Shown here in pieces: positions 11,641 through 22,854 of a DNA stretch of 64,000 bases. Both the position numbers and the translations under genes were made by a program. The DNA is taken from positions 68,796,006 through 68,860,005 of the forward strand of contig CATQJL010000223.1 in NCBI GenBank assembly GCA_958299035.1. Reading direction: 5' to 3'. Under the pieces are notes generated by a model that worked only from the letters and a program-made list of their open reading frames with translations, made no database searches and was not told the origin of the DNA. Source of the stretch: Cylicocyclus nassatus (taxonomy: Eukaryota; Nematoda; Chromadorea; Rhabditida; Strongylidae). Position 1 is the stretch's first letter. Every line of letters begins with the position of its first letter.

Positions 11641-12345
11641 GCTTCTCTACGCGTCGATGAAGTCCGAAGGTCCCGTCGCGATCGTCGTGCAGTCATAATG
11701 TGCAAAGATTGCATCATGTGGCTGTTAGTTGTGATTTTTCTACTTCGTCTATTGTGGTCTCTTTTTTTGTTTTCTTTCTCTCCTTCTTCTTTTTCACTCT
11801 ATTGTGGGCCACGTCTTTCATTTATCCTTCGTTTTTATAGTTTCTTGCTTCTTTTTCTATCCTTTTATCCAAAATTTTGATGGCTCATCCCTTTTTGGAC
11901 AATATTCTCTAATCTCCTCATATTCATTCATTCTTCACTCTTTCCTTCCTTTGTTTTTGCGCTAGTTGTGTAGGTAAGGCTAGTTGCGAAAATCAACATC
12001 AGGCACACTATTTTATCTACACGCGTAGTTCACTTCCTGTTTATTTTATTCCTTATGCCTAGTTTTTTCTCTAAATTCCTTTCCTTTCTTCCTCGCATGC
12101 ATCTTACTTTTTTATTCACACCCTTCTTCACGACCCCGCGCGTTGCCACCCACTAACATCCACCTGTCTTATATCCCCTTTATATAATTAACACCTCTCT
12201 TTCTTCGTCTTTTATTTTCTTACCTTTGTTCTTGCTCCTTTTCTTTTCTCCTTTCATTCTTTATTCTTTTACTAACCCTTAAAATTTGCCTGTTGTGGTC
12301 ATTGTGGCGCGCCTTCCCTTTCCTCTATCATTCTCTCTCCTTATT
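11641..12345. other. Pyrimidine-rich leader upstream of the second gag ORF
   Basis: The plus strand is strongly T- and C-rich with many short CTTTT/TTCTT runs and no coding signature. It leads directly into a splice-acceptor-like TTATTTCAG at 12346-12354. It could be the LTR or 5' untranslated part of the second element family; no second copy exists in the window to define it. Confidence 0.4.
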
Positions 12346-12354
12346 TCAGGGTAA
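12346..12354 (+). promoter_or_regulatory. Candidate splice acceptor ahead of gag ORF
   Basis: TTATTTCAG followed by GG sits 30 bp before the ATG at 12384, behind a long pyrimidine tract. Nematode acceptors (cis or spliced-leader trans-splicing) have a TTTCAG consensus, so the gag mRNA may be trans-spliced here. Not proven. Confidence 0.4.
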
Positions 12355-12383
12355 GGCGATAAGGTAGACTGACCATCTACACA

Positions 12384-14051
12384 ATGACGATTTGGCGTAC
12401 GAAGGCAAGAAGAGGCGAACCCGTATCAAAGTCCCAACAATACCGAGGACGGAAGAGATCCTATTCGAGGTCGCCATCAACTTCATCGGAGAGGAAGCCG
12501 GCACGAAGGGCAAAGCGGAGCGAAAGCCCCGCTCAGTCCGAGCTGCTAGCTGAGGTAATCCATGAGCTTGCGATCACGCGAGCTCCGGAATCTTCTCGCT
12601 CCACAGAGGCAAAGCCTCCAGTTACTGAGGAAGCCCACGCTCGAGCACCCACCATGCTCGAGCTTATTTCAGCTATAGCGAATGGACGTGACGTCACCGG
12701 AGATTTCCCATTTCAGGCCGAGGAAGATCCAAAGACGACTGTAGTGCCGAGAGAGTATCGACCAGCCGTTCAATTACTCCATCAGATGACCATGGCACTC
12801 TCCACGGACTACATCTTCAGTTCGGCGCAGCTGAGTCACGCAGATCTTGTCGCTCTTGACAATTTCATCCACAAAGACTTCTTCGAACAGGTTCAGGTTA
12901 AATCGATCCATCCGCAGAAGAGGCAGGAGTTCGGAGATAGTTCCTCACATTTGAGCGCTCTACTCATTTCTGGTTCTATGGAAGGACTTGTGCGGATGAC
13001 CGCAGATGCCACCAACTATCTGCAGGAACTTAGTCATAGGCCACAGCCAGGTCCAGAAGACATCATCAACCGTATGGACATCCTCTTCACGAACATCTAC
13101 AACATCAACTTCCGACGATACGAAATCCTGAGAGAAATCATGCGTGTGTTGTATCTGAGACCTGAGCAGATCCAGCCCAGACTTGATCTTTTGGCCAAGT
13201 ATGACCTCAAGTCCCGCAAGTTGGAGACTACCATCCATGCAGCAAACTTGATCGTAGCACAAATGTCAATTGTGCATGAGTGCTATCGTGTGGTTCTCAA
13301 GGAGCAGCTGCAAGCCAGAGGTGTTGTAGACCTCATACTACTACTACCACCACCAACCACAGTGACTCCAGCCGCACCGCAACTTCCGAAGCCACGGAAG
13401 AGGAAGACCAAACCGAAGCCACAGCCGGTACAGGCACCTCAACTTCCACCGCCACAGCCGCCACCTAGCATCCTGCAACACACGGTTCAGGAATTGCTTC
13501 AGCGGCCTTCTACTTCCACAGCGTATTCCGACCTGCAAAGGGCGCTCGAAGCCATCGTCCATCAGGAAGGTTCGACAGCGTTATCAGTCCCTTCTACGCC
13601 CCGACAACGCCCTGCCGCCCCCCAGGATGGGGCCCCACCGCCCATTTCCCAAAGGCAACCTGAGCGGAGAGAACAGTCCAGGAGAAGAACTTCAGAACGG
13701 CGTGCAGGCCAACGGGCAGAGGAAACTACTCGTTGTCACTTCTGTAAGGAACGACACTCGCCCTCGAGATGTGACGTCTATCGGCGACTGAGTAGGAAGA
13801 TGGAGTTGAACGCGACACGAGGAGGTTGTTTCCTTTGTTGTGCCAGACATGCTGAAGAGGACTGTCCTCACCGCGGAAGGGAATGCAGGAGATGCAAATC
13901 CACGGAACACGAAACGTCCTTCTGCTTCGAGAACCCGCATGGAATCAACGATATTGGTCGCTTGGAGTATGGTTTGCATCTCGAGCAGTATAAGGCCTTA
14001 GCGGAAATGAATCGGCGAGGGGCAAAGGTCAAGAGATCGCCTCGCAGGTAA
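12384..14051 (+). CDS. Gag-like protein (second family, 555 aa), intact ORF
   Basis: The ATG at 12384 opens the longest uninterrupted frame in this half of the window. Residues 1-60 are Arg/Ser-rich (SYSRSPSTSSERK). Residues ~90-310 form a predicted helical region without a named motif. Residues ~315-420 are Pro-rich and basic (LLPPPTTVTPAAP, PPQPPPS). The C-terminus carries three zinc knuckles: CHFCKERHSPSRC, CFLCCARHAEEDC and CRRCKSTEHETSFC. This arrangement resembles Pao/BEL Gag nucleocapsid regions, so an RNA-binding structural role in particles is likely. No protease, RT or integrase follows; instead the 1.7-kb repeats begin 18 bp after the stop. The stop TAA lies inside CAG/GTAAGT, a consensus splice donor, so splicing could fuse the ORF to a downstream exon. 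It could also be a gag-only non-autonomous element. Gag identity is by motif pattern only. Confidence 0.7.
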   Translation: MTIWRTKARRGEPVSKSQQYRGRKRSYSRSPSTSSERKPARRAKRSESPAQSELLAEVIHELAITRAPESSRSTEAKPPVTEEAHARAPTMLELISAIANGRDVTGDFPFQAEEDPKTTVVPREYRPAVQLLHQMTMALSTDYIFSSAQLSHADLVALDNFIHKDFFEQVQVKSIHPQKRQEFGDSSSHLSALLISGSMEGLVRMTADATNYLQELSHRPQPGPEDIINRMDILFTNIYNINFRRYEILREIMRVLYLRPEQIQPRLDLLAKYDLKSRKLETTIHAANLIVAQMSIVHECYRVVLKEQLQARGVVDLILLLPPPTTVTPAAPQLPKPRKRKTKPKPQPVQAPQLPPPQPPPSILQHTVQELLQRPSTSTAYSDLQRALEAIVHQEGSTALSVPSTPRQRPAAPQDGAPPPISQRQPERREQSRRRTSERRAGQRAEETTRCHFCKERHSPSRCDVYRRLSRKMELNATRGGCFLCCARHAEEDCPHRGRECRRCKSTEHETSFCFENPHGINDIGRLEYGLHLEQYKALAEMNRRGAKVKRSPRR

Positions 14052-14055
14052 GTTG
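14047..14055 (+). promoter_or_regulatory. Splice-donor consensus overlapping the gag stop codon
   Basis: The sequence GCAGGTAAGTT contains the stop TAA of the 555-aa ORF within a strong CAG/GTAAGT donor. The same overlap is present in the truncated copy at 5917-5925. Use of this donor would remove the stop. No partner acceptor can be chosen with confidence. Confidence 0.4.
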
Positions 14056-14069
14056 CCTTTTCCACAATA

Positions 14070-15761
14070 TACGTTTTACCTCACTTGTCTTTTCTTTCCC
14101 CAACTTACGGCCTTTGGGGTGAGCCTTAAGCTCACTCCTTTGTTTCTTGTTGTCAACTTTATTTTAGGTTGACACTATGGAGCACTGATGGAGAGTGCTG
14201 CCCTTTGGTTTCTCCCCACTATGCTTGGATCTATCCACAACTCACGGTTTTTAGTTTTTCTTTTAGTTTTTGCTTTGTTTTATTTTTGTTTGTGTTGTTT
14301 TTGGCGGACCTTAAGTTCGCCTTATGTGTCGTTGTCAACTCTAGTTTAGGCTGACTACGATGCCCACACTTTGCGTCTATATCCGTTACCACAACTGTCG
14401 ATTTTTGGGGCCACGGAGGGAGACCGTGTTGACTCTTTTTGGATTTGGGATTCCCTTCTTTCGCTTTTGACTTGACCCTGGGTTCCTTTGTGTCGCGAGG
14501 AAAACTCTCCCCCTCGCTATCTAAATTCTTCCCCCTGGCGTGAAAAACCGCGCCACGTAGGCTAAATTTATACTTTTTGGTTCTCCAACGTCGTCACCTG
14601 CCATCGTTCACCAATGTCGAGCCGCTGTATGTTACGCCAACCGGAAGTCCACGTCAACGCCTGCCTATGGTCGAATGGTCCAGATGTCGATGCTCAACTA
14701 CCGAAGAAGACCCACCAGATATCCAACGTAGCGCCCTCCGACGACTCTTCTGCTTACCCACGAGGCAGCCGGCTGTCACCGCGACAGGAAGTAGGCCCGC
14801 GCGAACAATCTAGGGTTTCTTGACTCGTAGGTTGTTGTACGTTTAACTCGTAGGGTCGTAGGTGACGTGGTAGATCGAGAGCCTACCTCGGATTCTTTTT
14901 CTTGTTGCCCGGAGTGTCGCGGATTGCGCTACTTCTTCAAGGAGTCCGCTTCTCGTGCGCGAAGGGGTCCTAAAACGCCAGTCCTCGCGCGCTGCCCCGC
15001 CCTCTCGCTCGCTACTTATGCCGCAACTCACCTGCCTAAAGTCACGTACGCCACATGTGTCTACTCGCGAGCGGTCGGCTTCCACTCAGTCCAATATCGA
15101 TCGATCAAGCAGCAGCGCCGTTCCTCAACTCACGCGAAGACCATCAATGCATGGAGAACTGGCCCGACGCCTCGAGGTAACCCGGTTGGTGCTTCTTGCT
15201 TGCCGCAGGGCAAAGAAGTACCTCCGCGGGGGTTTTCTTTCTATCGGCCCCTAGTAACATCTTGGCCGGCGTGTGCTCATCCCATTGTAATGAGTTGTTT
15301 GTGTGTTGGTTAAGATCCGGATAAATGGTGGGCACCTTAAGAGTCTTTGTGTTTTGTACGAGTGTTGGGCTTAGGGCTTAGGCCTTAGCCCCAGGAATAT
15401 CTGTATGCTATTCATGTTCGTTGTGTGTTCCTGATGTGTTGATGTCCTGGAAGGTTCCATCAGTAGGAGGACAGGCATGAAGCCGGCTAATGCCAATGTG
15501 CTAGTGATCCACAACTGCCAATAGTGTGTGGGGCGGCTTGAGAAGCTGGCAGTTGAGATTGGGGGGTTAGGTTGGTAGCATAGGGCCCCTAAGATGCTAG
15601 TGTATCCGTGTTTGGCAGGCCATAAGAGCGTGGCGCAAGCTAGCTACCATTCCACACGTGTCGGTACTTCTATTCACGGATGGCGTCCTCAGCTCCCCTC
15701 GCCGATGCAGGAGAGCACGATACCACTAACGTCTGGAGCTGGGGACCCCAATCCGCGACAG
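14070..15761 (+). repeat. 1.7-kb direct repeat, unit A
   Basis: The unit runs from TACGTTTTACCTCA to ATCCGCGACA and is followed directly by unit B, which starts with the same word. It holds small hairpins (GTGAGCCTTAAGCTCAC near 14119, GTCAAC with GTTGAC near 14155-14176), T-rich runs and a GC-rich second half. Its last ~850 bp equal copy C at 5944-6792. No coding motif was recognised; ORFs up to 148 codons inside it look incidental. It could be a 3' untranslated region or an LTR of the gag-family element. Confidence 0.85.
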
Positions 15762-17372
15762 TACGTTTTACCTCATTTGCCTTTTCTCTCCTCAATTTAC
15801 GGTCTTTGGGGTGGGCCTTAAACTCACTCCTTTGTTTTTGTCGTCAACTCAATTTCAGGTTGATGCTATGGAGCACTCGTAGAGAGTGCTGCTTTTTGGT
15901 TCTTCCCCATTATGCTTGGATCTTCCACAACTCACGGTTTTTTAGTTTCTTCTTTGGTTTTATCTTTGTTTTGTTTGTTTTCGGCGGACCTTAAGTTCGC
16001 CCTGTATATCGTTGCCAACTCTGATTTAGGTTGACTACGATGTCCACATCTCACGTCAATTTGTTACCACAGCTGTCGATTTTTGGGGCCACGGCGGGAG
16101 ACCGTGTTGATTATTTTTTGTTTTGTGGGATTCCCTTCTTTTGCCTTTGACTTGACCCTGGGTTCTTTTGTGTTGCGAGGAAAATTCTCCCCCTCGCTAT
16201 CTAAATTCTTCCCCCGGCGTGAAAAACCGCTCCACGTAGGCCAAATTAAAACTTTTGAATCGCCGACACCTGCCGTTCAGTCTATGTCAAGCCGCTGTAC
16301 GTCACGTCATCAAGAAGATCCACGTCAACGTCAAGTCATGGTCGAATGGTCAGATGCCGATACCACAACTCCCGTCAACGTCGCCGATTTCGATCGCCGT
16401 CAACACAAGTGCCGTTCCACAACTGCCGGAAGACCCACCAGAAGTCCCGACTTAGAGCCCCCGACGACTCTCTATGCTAACCCGTGAGACAACCGGCTGC
16501 TACGATACGCGATAGGCCAGCGCGCGTGTACTAGGGTAACTTTACTCGTAGTCAAGTATGTATGTGTATGTTTAACCCGTAGTCGTAGGTAAGGTGGTAG
16601 ACTGGAGCCTACCTCGAAACTTTTTTCTCGCCGCCCGGAGTGTCGCGGATTGCGCGACTTCCTTATGAGGAGTTTGCCACCGCAAAGCGATGGGTCCTAA
16701 AATGCCAGTCCTCGCGCTGCCCCGCCTCTCGTTCCCACGTCTAACTTCGCACAAGTCACGCATTCTCCCACACTTGTCTAGCAGCGAGCGGCCGACTACC
16801 TCAACCGTCTATCGATCGATCCAGCAGCGCACTCTTTTGGTCCAGCGATGTTCAACACCTGCACGCTTGGAGGACTGGCACCTGCACCGAGGTAACCCGG
16901 CTGTGCGCTCCTTTCTTGCCGCAGGGCTGAGGAGCCACTTCGCGGGGGGTTTCCTTTTTAGCGACACCTTGAGCTGTAGTGTTTGACTTTTGTGGTAGCT
17001 AAGGCTCAGACCTTGGCACATTATATCTGTATGCTGTTTGTGTTCCTTGTATACTTGTCTCGGAAGGTTCCATCTGTCAGAAGGACGGGCACGATTCTAG
17101 ATAGTGCCTAAGTTACAAGTGATCCACAATTGTCCGTGAGGGAATGGCTTGAGAAGGCCGGCAGTAGGCAGTAGGGGGTTGGTTGGTAGCCTAGGGCCTC
17201 TAACTCGTAGTGTGTTGTGCTCGTGGCAGGCCATAAAAGCGTGGCGCAAGTAGCTACCTTTCCCCCACGTGTCGTTACTCTATCTCACGGATGGAGTCCT
17301 CCGCTCCTGTCGCCGATGCAGGAGAGCACATTACCACTGACGTCTGGAGCGGGGGACCCCAATCCGCGACAG
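15762..17372 (+). repeat. 1.6-kb direct repeat, unit B
   Basis: Colinear with unit A over its whole length but more diverged (roughly 80%) with small indels, for example around 16250-16480. It ends at the same word (CCAATCCGCGACAG), then MITE sequence begins. Unit A is closer to copy C 9 kb away than to adjacent unit B, so A and C were exchanged more recently than A and B. Confidence 0.85.
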
Positions 17373-17379
17373 ATGCAAC

Positions 17380-17980
17380 TTTTTCTCCTCTTTCTAACAC
17401 TTGTCTTTTTTCGCCGAGACAGGCGAAATTTGTGAAAAAAATCGCAGTATTTTTCAATTTCAGGAGTGCGCACTGACGTAACCTATGTTTCAAAATCTTC
17501 ATAATTTGAAACGAAAAATCGCTCATTTACTCTGTAATGGTCGCGATAGTAATAATCAAGTGTTGAAACTCTCAGTATTCTGGAGCTTTTGCAGTGTTTG
17601 GTGCAATAATAGGTCACGCGATTTTTAGAAAAGACAACACTTTTAGAAAATTATTTGACAAAAATCTGAAAAAGCAGCTAAAAAAAAGAAAAATTGCACT
17701 AGTTGGCAAAAGGCTTGCCCTATCTGGTCGTTATTAGAACCCCTCCGAAAATTTCATCCAAAAATTTTGAAAATTAGTGAAAGTTAGACACGGTAAAAAC
17801 GAATGGTTGCAATTTCCAGCGAATATCTCATCACTCTCGCAATGAAACACAATGTGAGTTTAGCTGCTGGAAAGAGGAAGAAATTCTGCATTGGATACAT
17901 TTTGAAGTTTTTGTTTATCTTTATTCTAGCGTGTTTGCTGTTGAATTGAAAAAACTGACAAAACTTTTGCACCGACCTAA
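17380..17980. mobile_element. Right part of a mariner-TIR MITE (GGTGCAAAAGTTTTG family)
   Basis: The last ~600 bp match 35931-36523. The terminus ACAAAACTTTTGCACCGACC then CTAA is followed by TA, as expected for mariner-type insertion at TA. The left half is missing; the break coincides with the end of repeat unit B. Confidence 0.75.
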
Positions 17981-18414
17981 TATTATTGATAATTTTATTT
18001 AGATTGATTTCGTCTAATATATTATGGATATATTCAACTTTGATATTGTTATAATTAATATTTTGTTTTTCTTTTTTGTTAACATTGAACATAAATTTGC
18101 AAAGTATACTAAGAGTAGTTATTTTTATATTTTCTTCAATTTTCATTAGAAAAGTGGTGTCAAAACATGCTGCAATTACTTGTTTTATAAAACTTTTTTC
18201 AATGAAATATGAAATATTGAAATAAATCTTGTAGTGTGTTCTTACTATTAATAGTTTTCAAGAATGAATCTAGTGTTTCTTTATCTTTATTTTTATACCT
18301 GTATTGGCTACGTATTCTGTCTTTTGTTATTTTCAAATTATAGTAAGGATGTGTTTCATTTTGTAAAAGAGGGTTATCAATATCGTATATATTTCCATAT
18401 CCTTTAATGTTGTC
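17981..18414. other. AT-rich stretch, probable Penelope-like 3' flank
   Basis: No motif was recognised. It lies downstream (minus-strand sense) of the GIY-YIG remnant, so it may be that element's 3' part. A 120-codon minus-strand ORF spans the MITE border and is not supported. Confidence 0.35.
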
Positions 18415-18815
18415 ATTCTATCCAAAAGGATATGCTGTGTTGAGTAACTTGATCCAGAATAGTTCTTTACTTACCAAGACATTCTTGTCTTTATTGTTTT
18501 CCAAACTATCTAGTATTTGAACCGTCATACTTTTATTTGTGCATTTTTTGAAGTGATCATATAGAAAGTTACTTATATCATTCTTTTCAGAATGATATAA
18601 GTGTTCTCTTATCCTGCTTTTCAAATTTCTAGTCGTTAAACCTACATATTATTTATTGCATTCATTACATGTGATGCAATAGATGACATTGTTGTTTTTG
18701 CAATTGCTGTTGTTTGTGCAAAATGTGTATATTTTTAATTTTGTTGAATTACTTACGATATATGGATTGTGATCCACTTGTCTACAAATGACGCATTTTG
18801 AACAAAATGCAGTTT
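18415..18815 (-). pseudogene. Penelope-like element: GIY-YIG endonuclease remnant
   Basis: On the minus strand the reading is a Cys-rich linker (CSKCVICRQ, then CKNNNVIYCITCNECNK), an in-frame stop at 18649-18651, then YVGLTTRNLKSRIREHL and ending ELFWIKLLNTAYPFG. The order C..C, VIYCITC, YVGLTTR, RIREH and E..WI..L matches the GIY-YIG nuclease at the C-terminus of Penelope-like elements, which nicks target DNA for target-primed reverse transcription. The stop falls right before the YVG strand, disrupting the catalytic core. RT is not adjacent; a related RT remnant lies at 36524-38876, also on the minus strand. Bacterial or host GIY-YIG proteins are less likely because of the Cys-rich linker. 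Confidence 0.75.
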
Positions 18816-19483
18816 GTTGTCATCGTTACCAAAATTGTCTAGTGTGTATTATGTTAACCTTACTTTTATGAAATTGTGATTGTTTATAAGCAAGAGTAGT
18901 TTTTCGAGACCACTTGAATAACTTCCTAGTCGGCAGGTCTTTACCCTAGGAAGTGCGGGAGACAATGATTTGGCAGGGCTGCTGCCAGGGTTCATGACCG
19001 ACCCTGTTTGTGTTTAGTGAGTTTTTGAAACTTCGGCTTACAAATGAATAAACGGGACCCATGGAGTCGCAGGGGGGGGGTATCCCCCCATGTCCCCACA
19101 TCCCCACTGGTTTCACTTATCATGGTGTCCCCCTATTTTTATAGAACAAGAGGTATGGCCCTCTTATCAAAGAATTTGTAAGGTATTTGCAATAAAACAA
19201 TATCTTGCGATAAAACAAAAATAAATAAACTTACTTATTTTATTTTCGATTATTCATAAATAAGTTATTGATAAATATATTTGATAAATAAATTTTGATT
19301 ATGATATTTAGACAAAATAACATTGATTTAGATGCAGCATTTTTTTGTATACATATAATTATAAAATTATTTGATAAAATTGATATTATTAGTTTATATT
19401 TAATGTTATTAATATTGTAAATCAATGATTGAGTTAATTTTTGTATAAATTAATGATATATTTTATGATTGAAAAGGTAAATA
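18816..19483. other. Unassigned AT-rich DNA with a G-run/C-run pair
   Basis: It contains a run of nine G followed closely by several CCCC runs (19068-19110), able to form a hairpin or quadruplex, and a GC-richer block 18920-19060 without recognised motifs. The remainder is AT-rich. Confidence 0.3.
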
Positions 19484-20453
19484 TTAGGTGGGTGCAAAAG
19501 TTCTTGCGCCGGATATTCAAAAAATCATAACTTTCTTTCTTCTAAACGAATTTTCTCAAAATTATACTTGTATGAAAGAGGAAACCTTTTTCTTTATAGC
19601 GGCGTTTTTGCAATGAATTAGCGTTGGTAAGCTCGAGAGTTAAAAGTATTTGAATGAAATTAGTCAAGATCGACATTCTTTAAGCTGGATCACAAAAAAT
19701 TTTGGAAGTATTTTTATTTGATAGAGAAAATTTTGTATATTACAGTGGTATTTTTTTCATGGATTAAAACGAAGAAGATCGGAAGTTGGAAGCAAATAAA
19801 AAGAATTTTTTTACTTTTGCAGTTTTTAAGCATGCTCAAAAAAGCCCAAAAACGTCACAGAAAAGACGGGAAAGTCATGAACATAGGTTTTGTGACCTTT
19901 TCTTTCTAGCTGAGCAAAAATCGTACCAATCGAGAGCAATTTTGATTTTCGTGAAAAACGCAGACCCGAAAATCCGATTAAATCACAAAAATGAAAATTG
20001 CTCCCGATCGGCACGATTTTCGCTCAGCTAGATAGGGAAGGTACAAAACCCATGTTTATGGCTCTTTCGCCTTTTCTATGACGTTTTCAAGTTTTTTTTG
20101 AGCATGCTCAAAAATTGCAAAAGTGAAGAATTTTTTTTATTTGCTTCTATCTCTCGATCTACTTCGTTTTAATTCATGAAAAAGGTACCACTGTAATGTG
20201 CGAAATTTTCTCTATCAAATAAAAATACTTTCAGAATTTTTCGTAATCCAGCTTGAAAAATGTCGATCTTGACTAATTTCCTTCTATTGCTCTTAACTCT
20301 CGAACTTACCAACTCTAATTCATGGCAAAGGCACCGCTATAAAGAAAAAGGTTTCCACTTTCATAGAAATATAATTTTGAGAAAAAATTGTTGAGAAGAA
20401 AGAAAGTTGTGATTTTTTAAAAATCCGGCGCAAGAACTTTTGCACCCACCTAA
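19484..20453. mobile_element. Palindromic mariner-TIR MITE, 970 bp
   Basis: It starts TTAGGTGGGTGCAAAAGTTC and ends with the inverse, flanked by TA on both sides. The arms stay complementary almost to the centre near 19970, for example AAAATCGTACCAATCGAGAG against CTCCCGATCGGCACGATTTT. It encodes no transposase, so it would be mobilised in trans by a mariner enzyme. Confidence 0.85.
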
Positions 20454-21544
20454 TATAATAAAAAAGAAAAAAAGGACAACACATTGGTGTTTGATGTGTA
20501 TGCGTAAGATTAACATGTTGTAACTGCAGTCGTTTATTTGCCGAATATTTTGTTATGTAACTTTCGGAATTATGAAGATTATTAAATAGTTGAATAATAG
20601 ATAGGACAATAGTGAAATGTTATAGTAATGTTGACAGCACAAACATTGATGGAAAATAGTTGATAATGAGGAAAAGGATGGAACCGTTGTAATGACCGCA
20701 CGACTGTTGGTCGGAAGTTTAGAAAAAGGAGAATTATGAGCTGTAAATGAGCTGAGAAGAGAAACTGTTAGTTTGACAGTACGACCCAATTGGTCGAAAA
20801 TAAGATAAAGAAAGCTGTCCGTTTGACAGCTCGACCCAATTGGTCGTAAAGGATAATGGTGAAGACTGTGAACAAAAGTTAGTATTGTGTGACATTTTTA
20901 GTGTGAACTAATGTAATGGAAATGATTAAGATTTAAAGATAAATTGTTAGTTGTTATAATTATTGGTTTGGGATGATTTCTTATGGGTTACCGGTTGATT
21001 TTATTTGAGTCTTAGAAATAAGATAAGTATTATTATTTTAAAATAAAAGTTGTGATGTGAATGACGTTTGCAATTTCATTTTGTGGGTATTTTATACGAG
21101 ACGTGGTGGAATGATTTCAATGTATAATTATCCACTTACAATATAGGAATATTACTGATAGATTCCCCTTGTGTGCTGAAACTTCACTTGTGATGTAAAC
21201 GAATTTAGATATTTGTGGATACTTTGCCAAAAGATTGTGGATTAAGTTCAAGATAGGATATTCATGAAAATCTTGAATGGAGTATGGTTAGTTTGATGTC
21301 ATTTTAATAATTTTAATACTTTTTATGAATGTGTAAGGCATCTCAACAAATTGTATTGGATTCATGAGATGAAGATTCGAACCCCATATAATGGGTACTA
21401 ACATCCAATGGAATCGGGAAAACCTCGAGTTACCATTAGACGTTAGCATTACCAATAGAAATAAGAAACAGAGATAGTTATATACAAAATGTTTTGCCAT
21501 AATTTGTTTAACATGGAAATCAATTTTGCAGTGAACTAATTTAA
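20454..21544. other. Unassigned AT-rich DNA
   Basis: No gene was recognised. A short duplication (GTTTGACAG, two bases, CGACCCAATTGGTCG) occurs at 20771 and 20821, 50 bp apart; its core is nearly palindromic. Confidence 0.3.
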
Positions 21545-21742
21545 ATCCGTTTCGTTCCTGTCCTTAGACGGAGTAAAGGAGCTCAGAACTCTCCCCGGAA
21601 CTCATCAGTAAGGAAGGAGAGTTCATGAGTCCTGTGTATTTCAAAATAGTTTTAGGATAAAATTTTGTTGAATGTTGTTGAAATAGATGAAGTTTAACAA
21701 CTTTAACAAAATACTCCGTCTAAGGATAGGAACGAAACGGAG
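21545..21742. mobile_element. Short TIR element (about 200 bp)
   Basis: The left end ATCCGTTTCGTTCCTGTCCT, continuing TAGACGGAGTA, is inverted at 21711-21742 with few mismatches. Size and TIR length fit a MITE; the superfamily is unclear. Confidence 0.65.
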
Positions 21743-21816
21743 TCCTCAAATTATTATTATAATTATGAACATTATTACTTATTATTTACAATTTTTATAC
21801 TCCGTCCTTCATTATA

Positions 21817-22836
21817 TTAGGTCATTCCGAAAGTAATTTCGCTTTTTTCAGACGGGCGCCACATCTGATGGAACAAAGATTTCTAAGAGATCTTGGTAGC
21901 GTTCGATCAGCATTTCATCCTCTTTCTAATGGTTATGAAATTATTGCAAAATAGTCAATGAGCTTTCAGAAAATAACCAAAATCTGCGACCTATGCTTTT
22001 TGAGATAGTCAAGTTTCACAATTTTTTTAAACCTTCATATCAATTCTCAGAAGAAGTTCAAGTGAAGGTTCGATAGAGCAAACCTCACAGAATACAGTGC
22101 AACTTTTTTCTCTTTTCCATATCTTGTCATACATTTTTAACAGAATTTTAGATGATGCTACCGATTTCCATACTTGGACAGCTAAATCCTAGTAGAACAT
22201 CAAACCTTGAGCAGCTCGGGTGTCATTCAATGCAGCTTTTTCTTTTCTTTTTAATGGGTGTTTTTTGTTTCCGATTCGTTTAGTTTCCGGGGATAAAATC
22301 ATCATAAATCATTTTTTTAGGGAGCCCCAGGCTGTACCCGAAAAACTCGAAATTTGATATTTCGAACCCGTAAACCCTCACTTGCTTTGTAAAATTAATG
22401 CTAACTCATAGTACCATCTTGGTAGTCTCAAATTCCGAAAAATTATGATGTTTGATGCGATTGTGGTTGAAGTGCGCCTGCCAAAATTTGATGGTTCTGC
22501 TAAAAAAACTTTGAAAAAATTACGGCGAGCTACGAGAAAGGGAAAAAAGTAGCACTGTATTCTATAAGCTTTACTCTATCGAATCTTTACTTGAGCTCCT
22601 TCTGAGGTTTGATATGAGAGGTTTAAAAAATCGTGAAACTTGACCATCTTAAAAAGCATGGGTCGCAGTTTTTGGTTATTTTCTGAAAGCTCATTGACTA
22701 TTTTGCAACAATTTCATAGCCATTAGAAAGAGAATGAAATGCTGCATCGAACGCTACCAAGATTGTTTAGAAAACTTTGTTCAATCAGATGTGGCGCCCG
22801 TTTGGAAAAAGCGAAATTACTTTCGGAATGACCTAA
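21817..22836. mobile_element. Palindromic mariner-TIR MITE, 1.0 kb (TTAGGTCATTCC family)
   Basis: The termini are TTAGGTCATTCCGAAAGTAA and its inverse, each followed by TA. The arms are broadly complementary with a diverged centre. Related copies lie at 37216-38727 and, degraded, within 48918-51000. Confidence 0.85.
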
Positions 22837-22854
22837 TATATAATCATCCATCCA

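Noticed and set aside
11209..11880. 223-codon ORF ending in a hydrophobic tail as an env-like protein
   Set aside because: The hydrophobic part is simply translation of the T-rich leader, and no env motif was seen.
14867..15313. 148-codon ORF in unit A
   Set aside because: It is not kept in unit B or copy C in the same frame and has no recognisable domain.
17784..18146. 120-codon minus ORF
   Set aside because: It spans the border of the MITE and has AT-driven composition.
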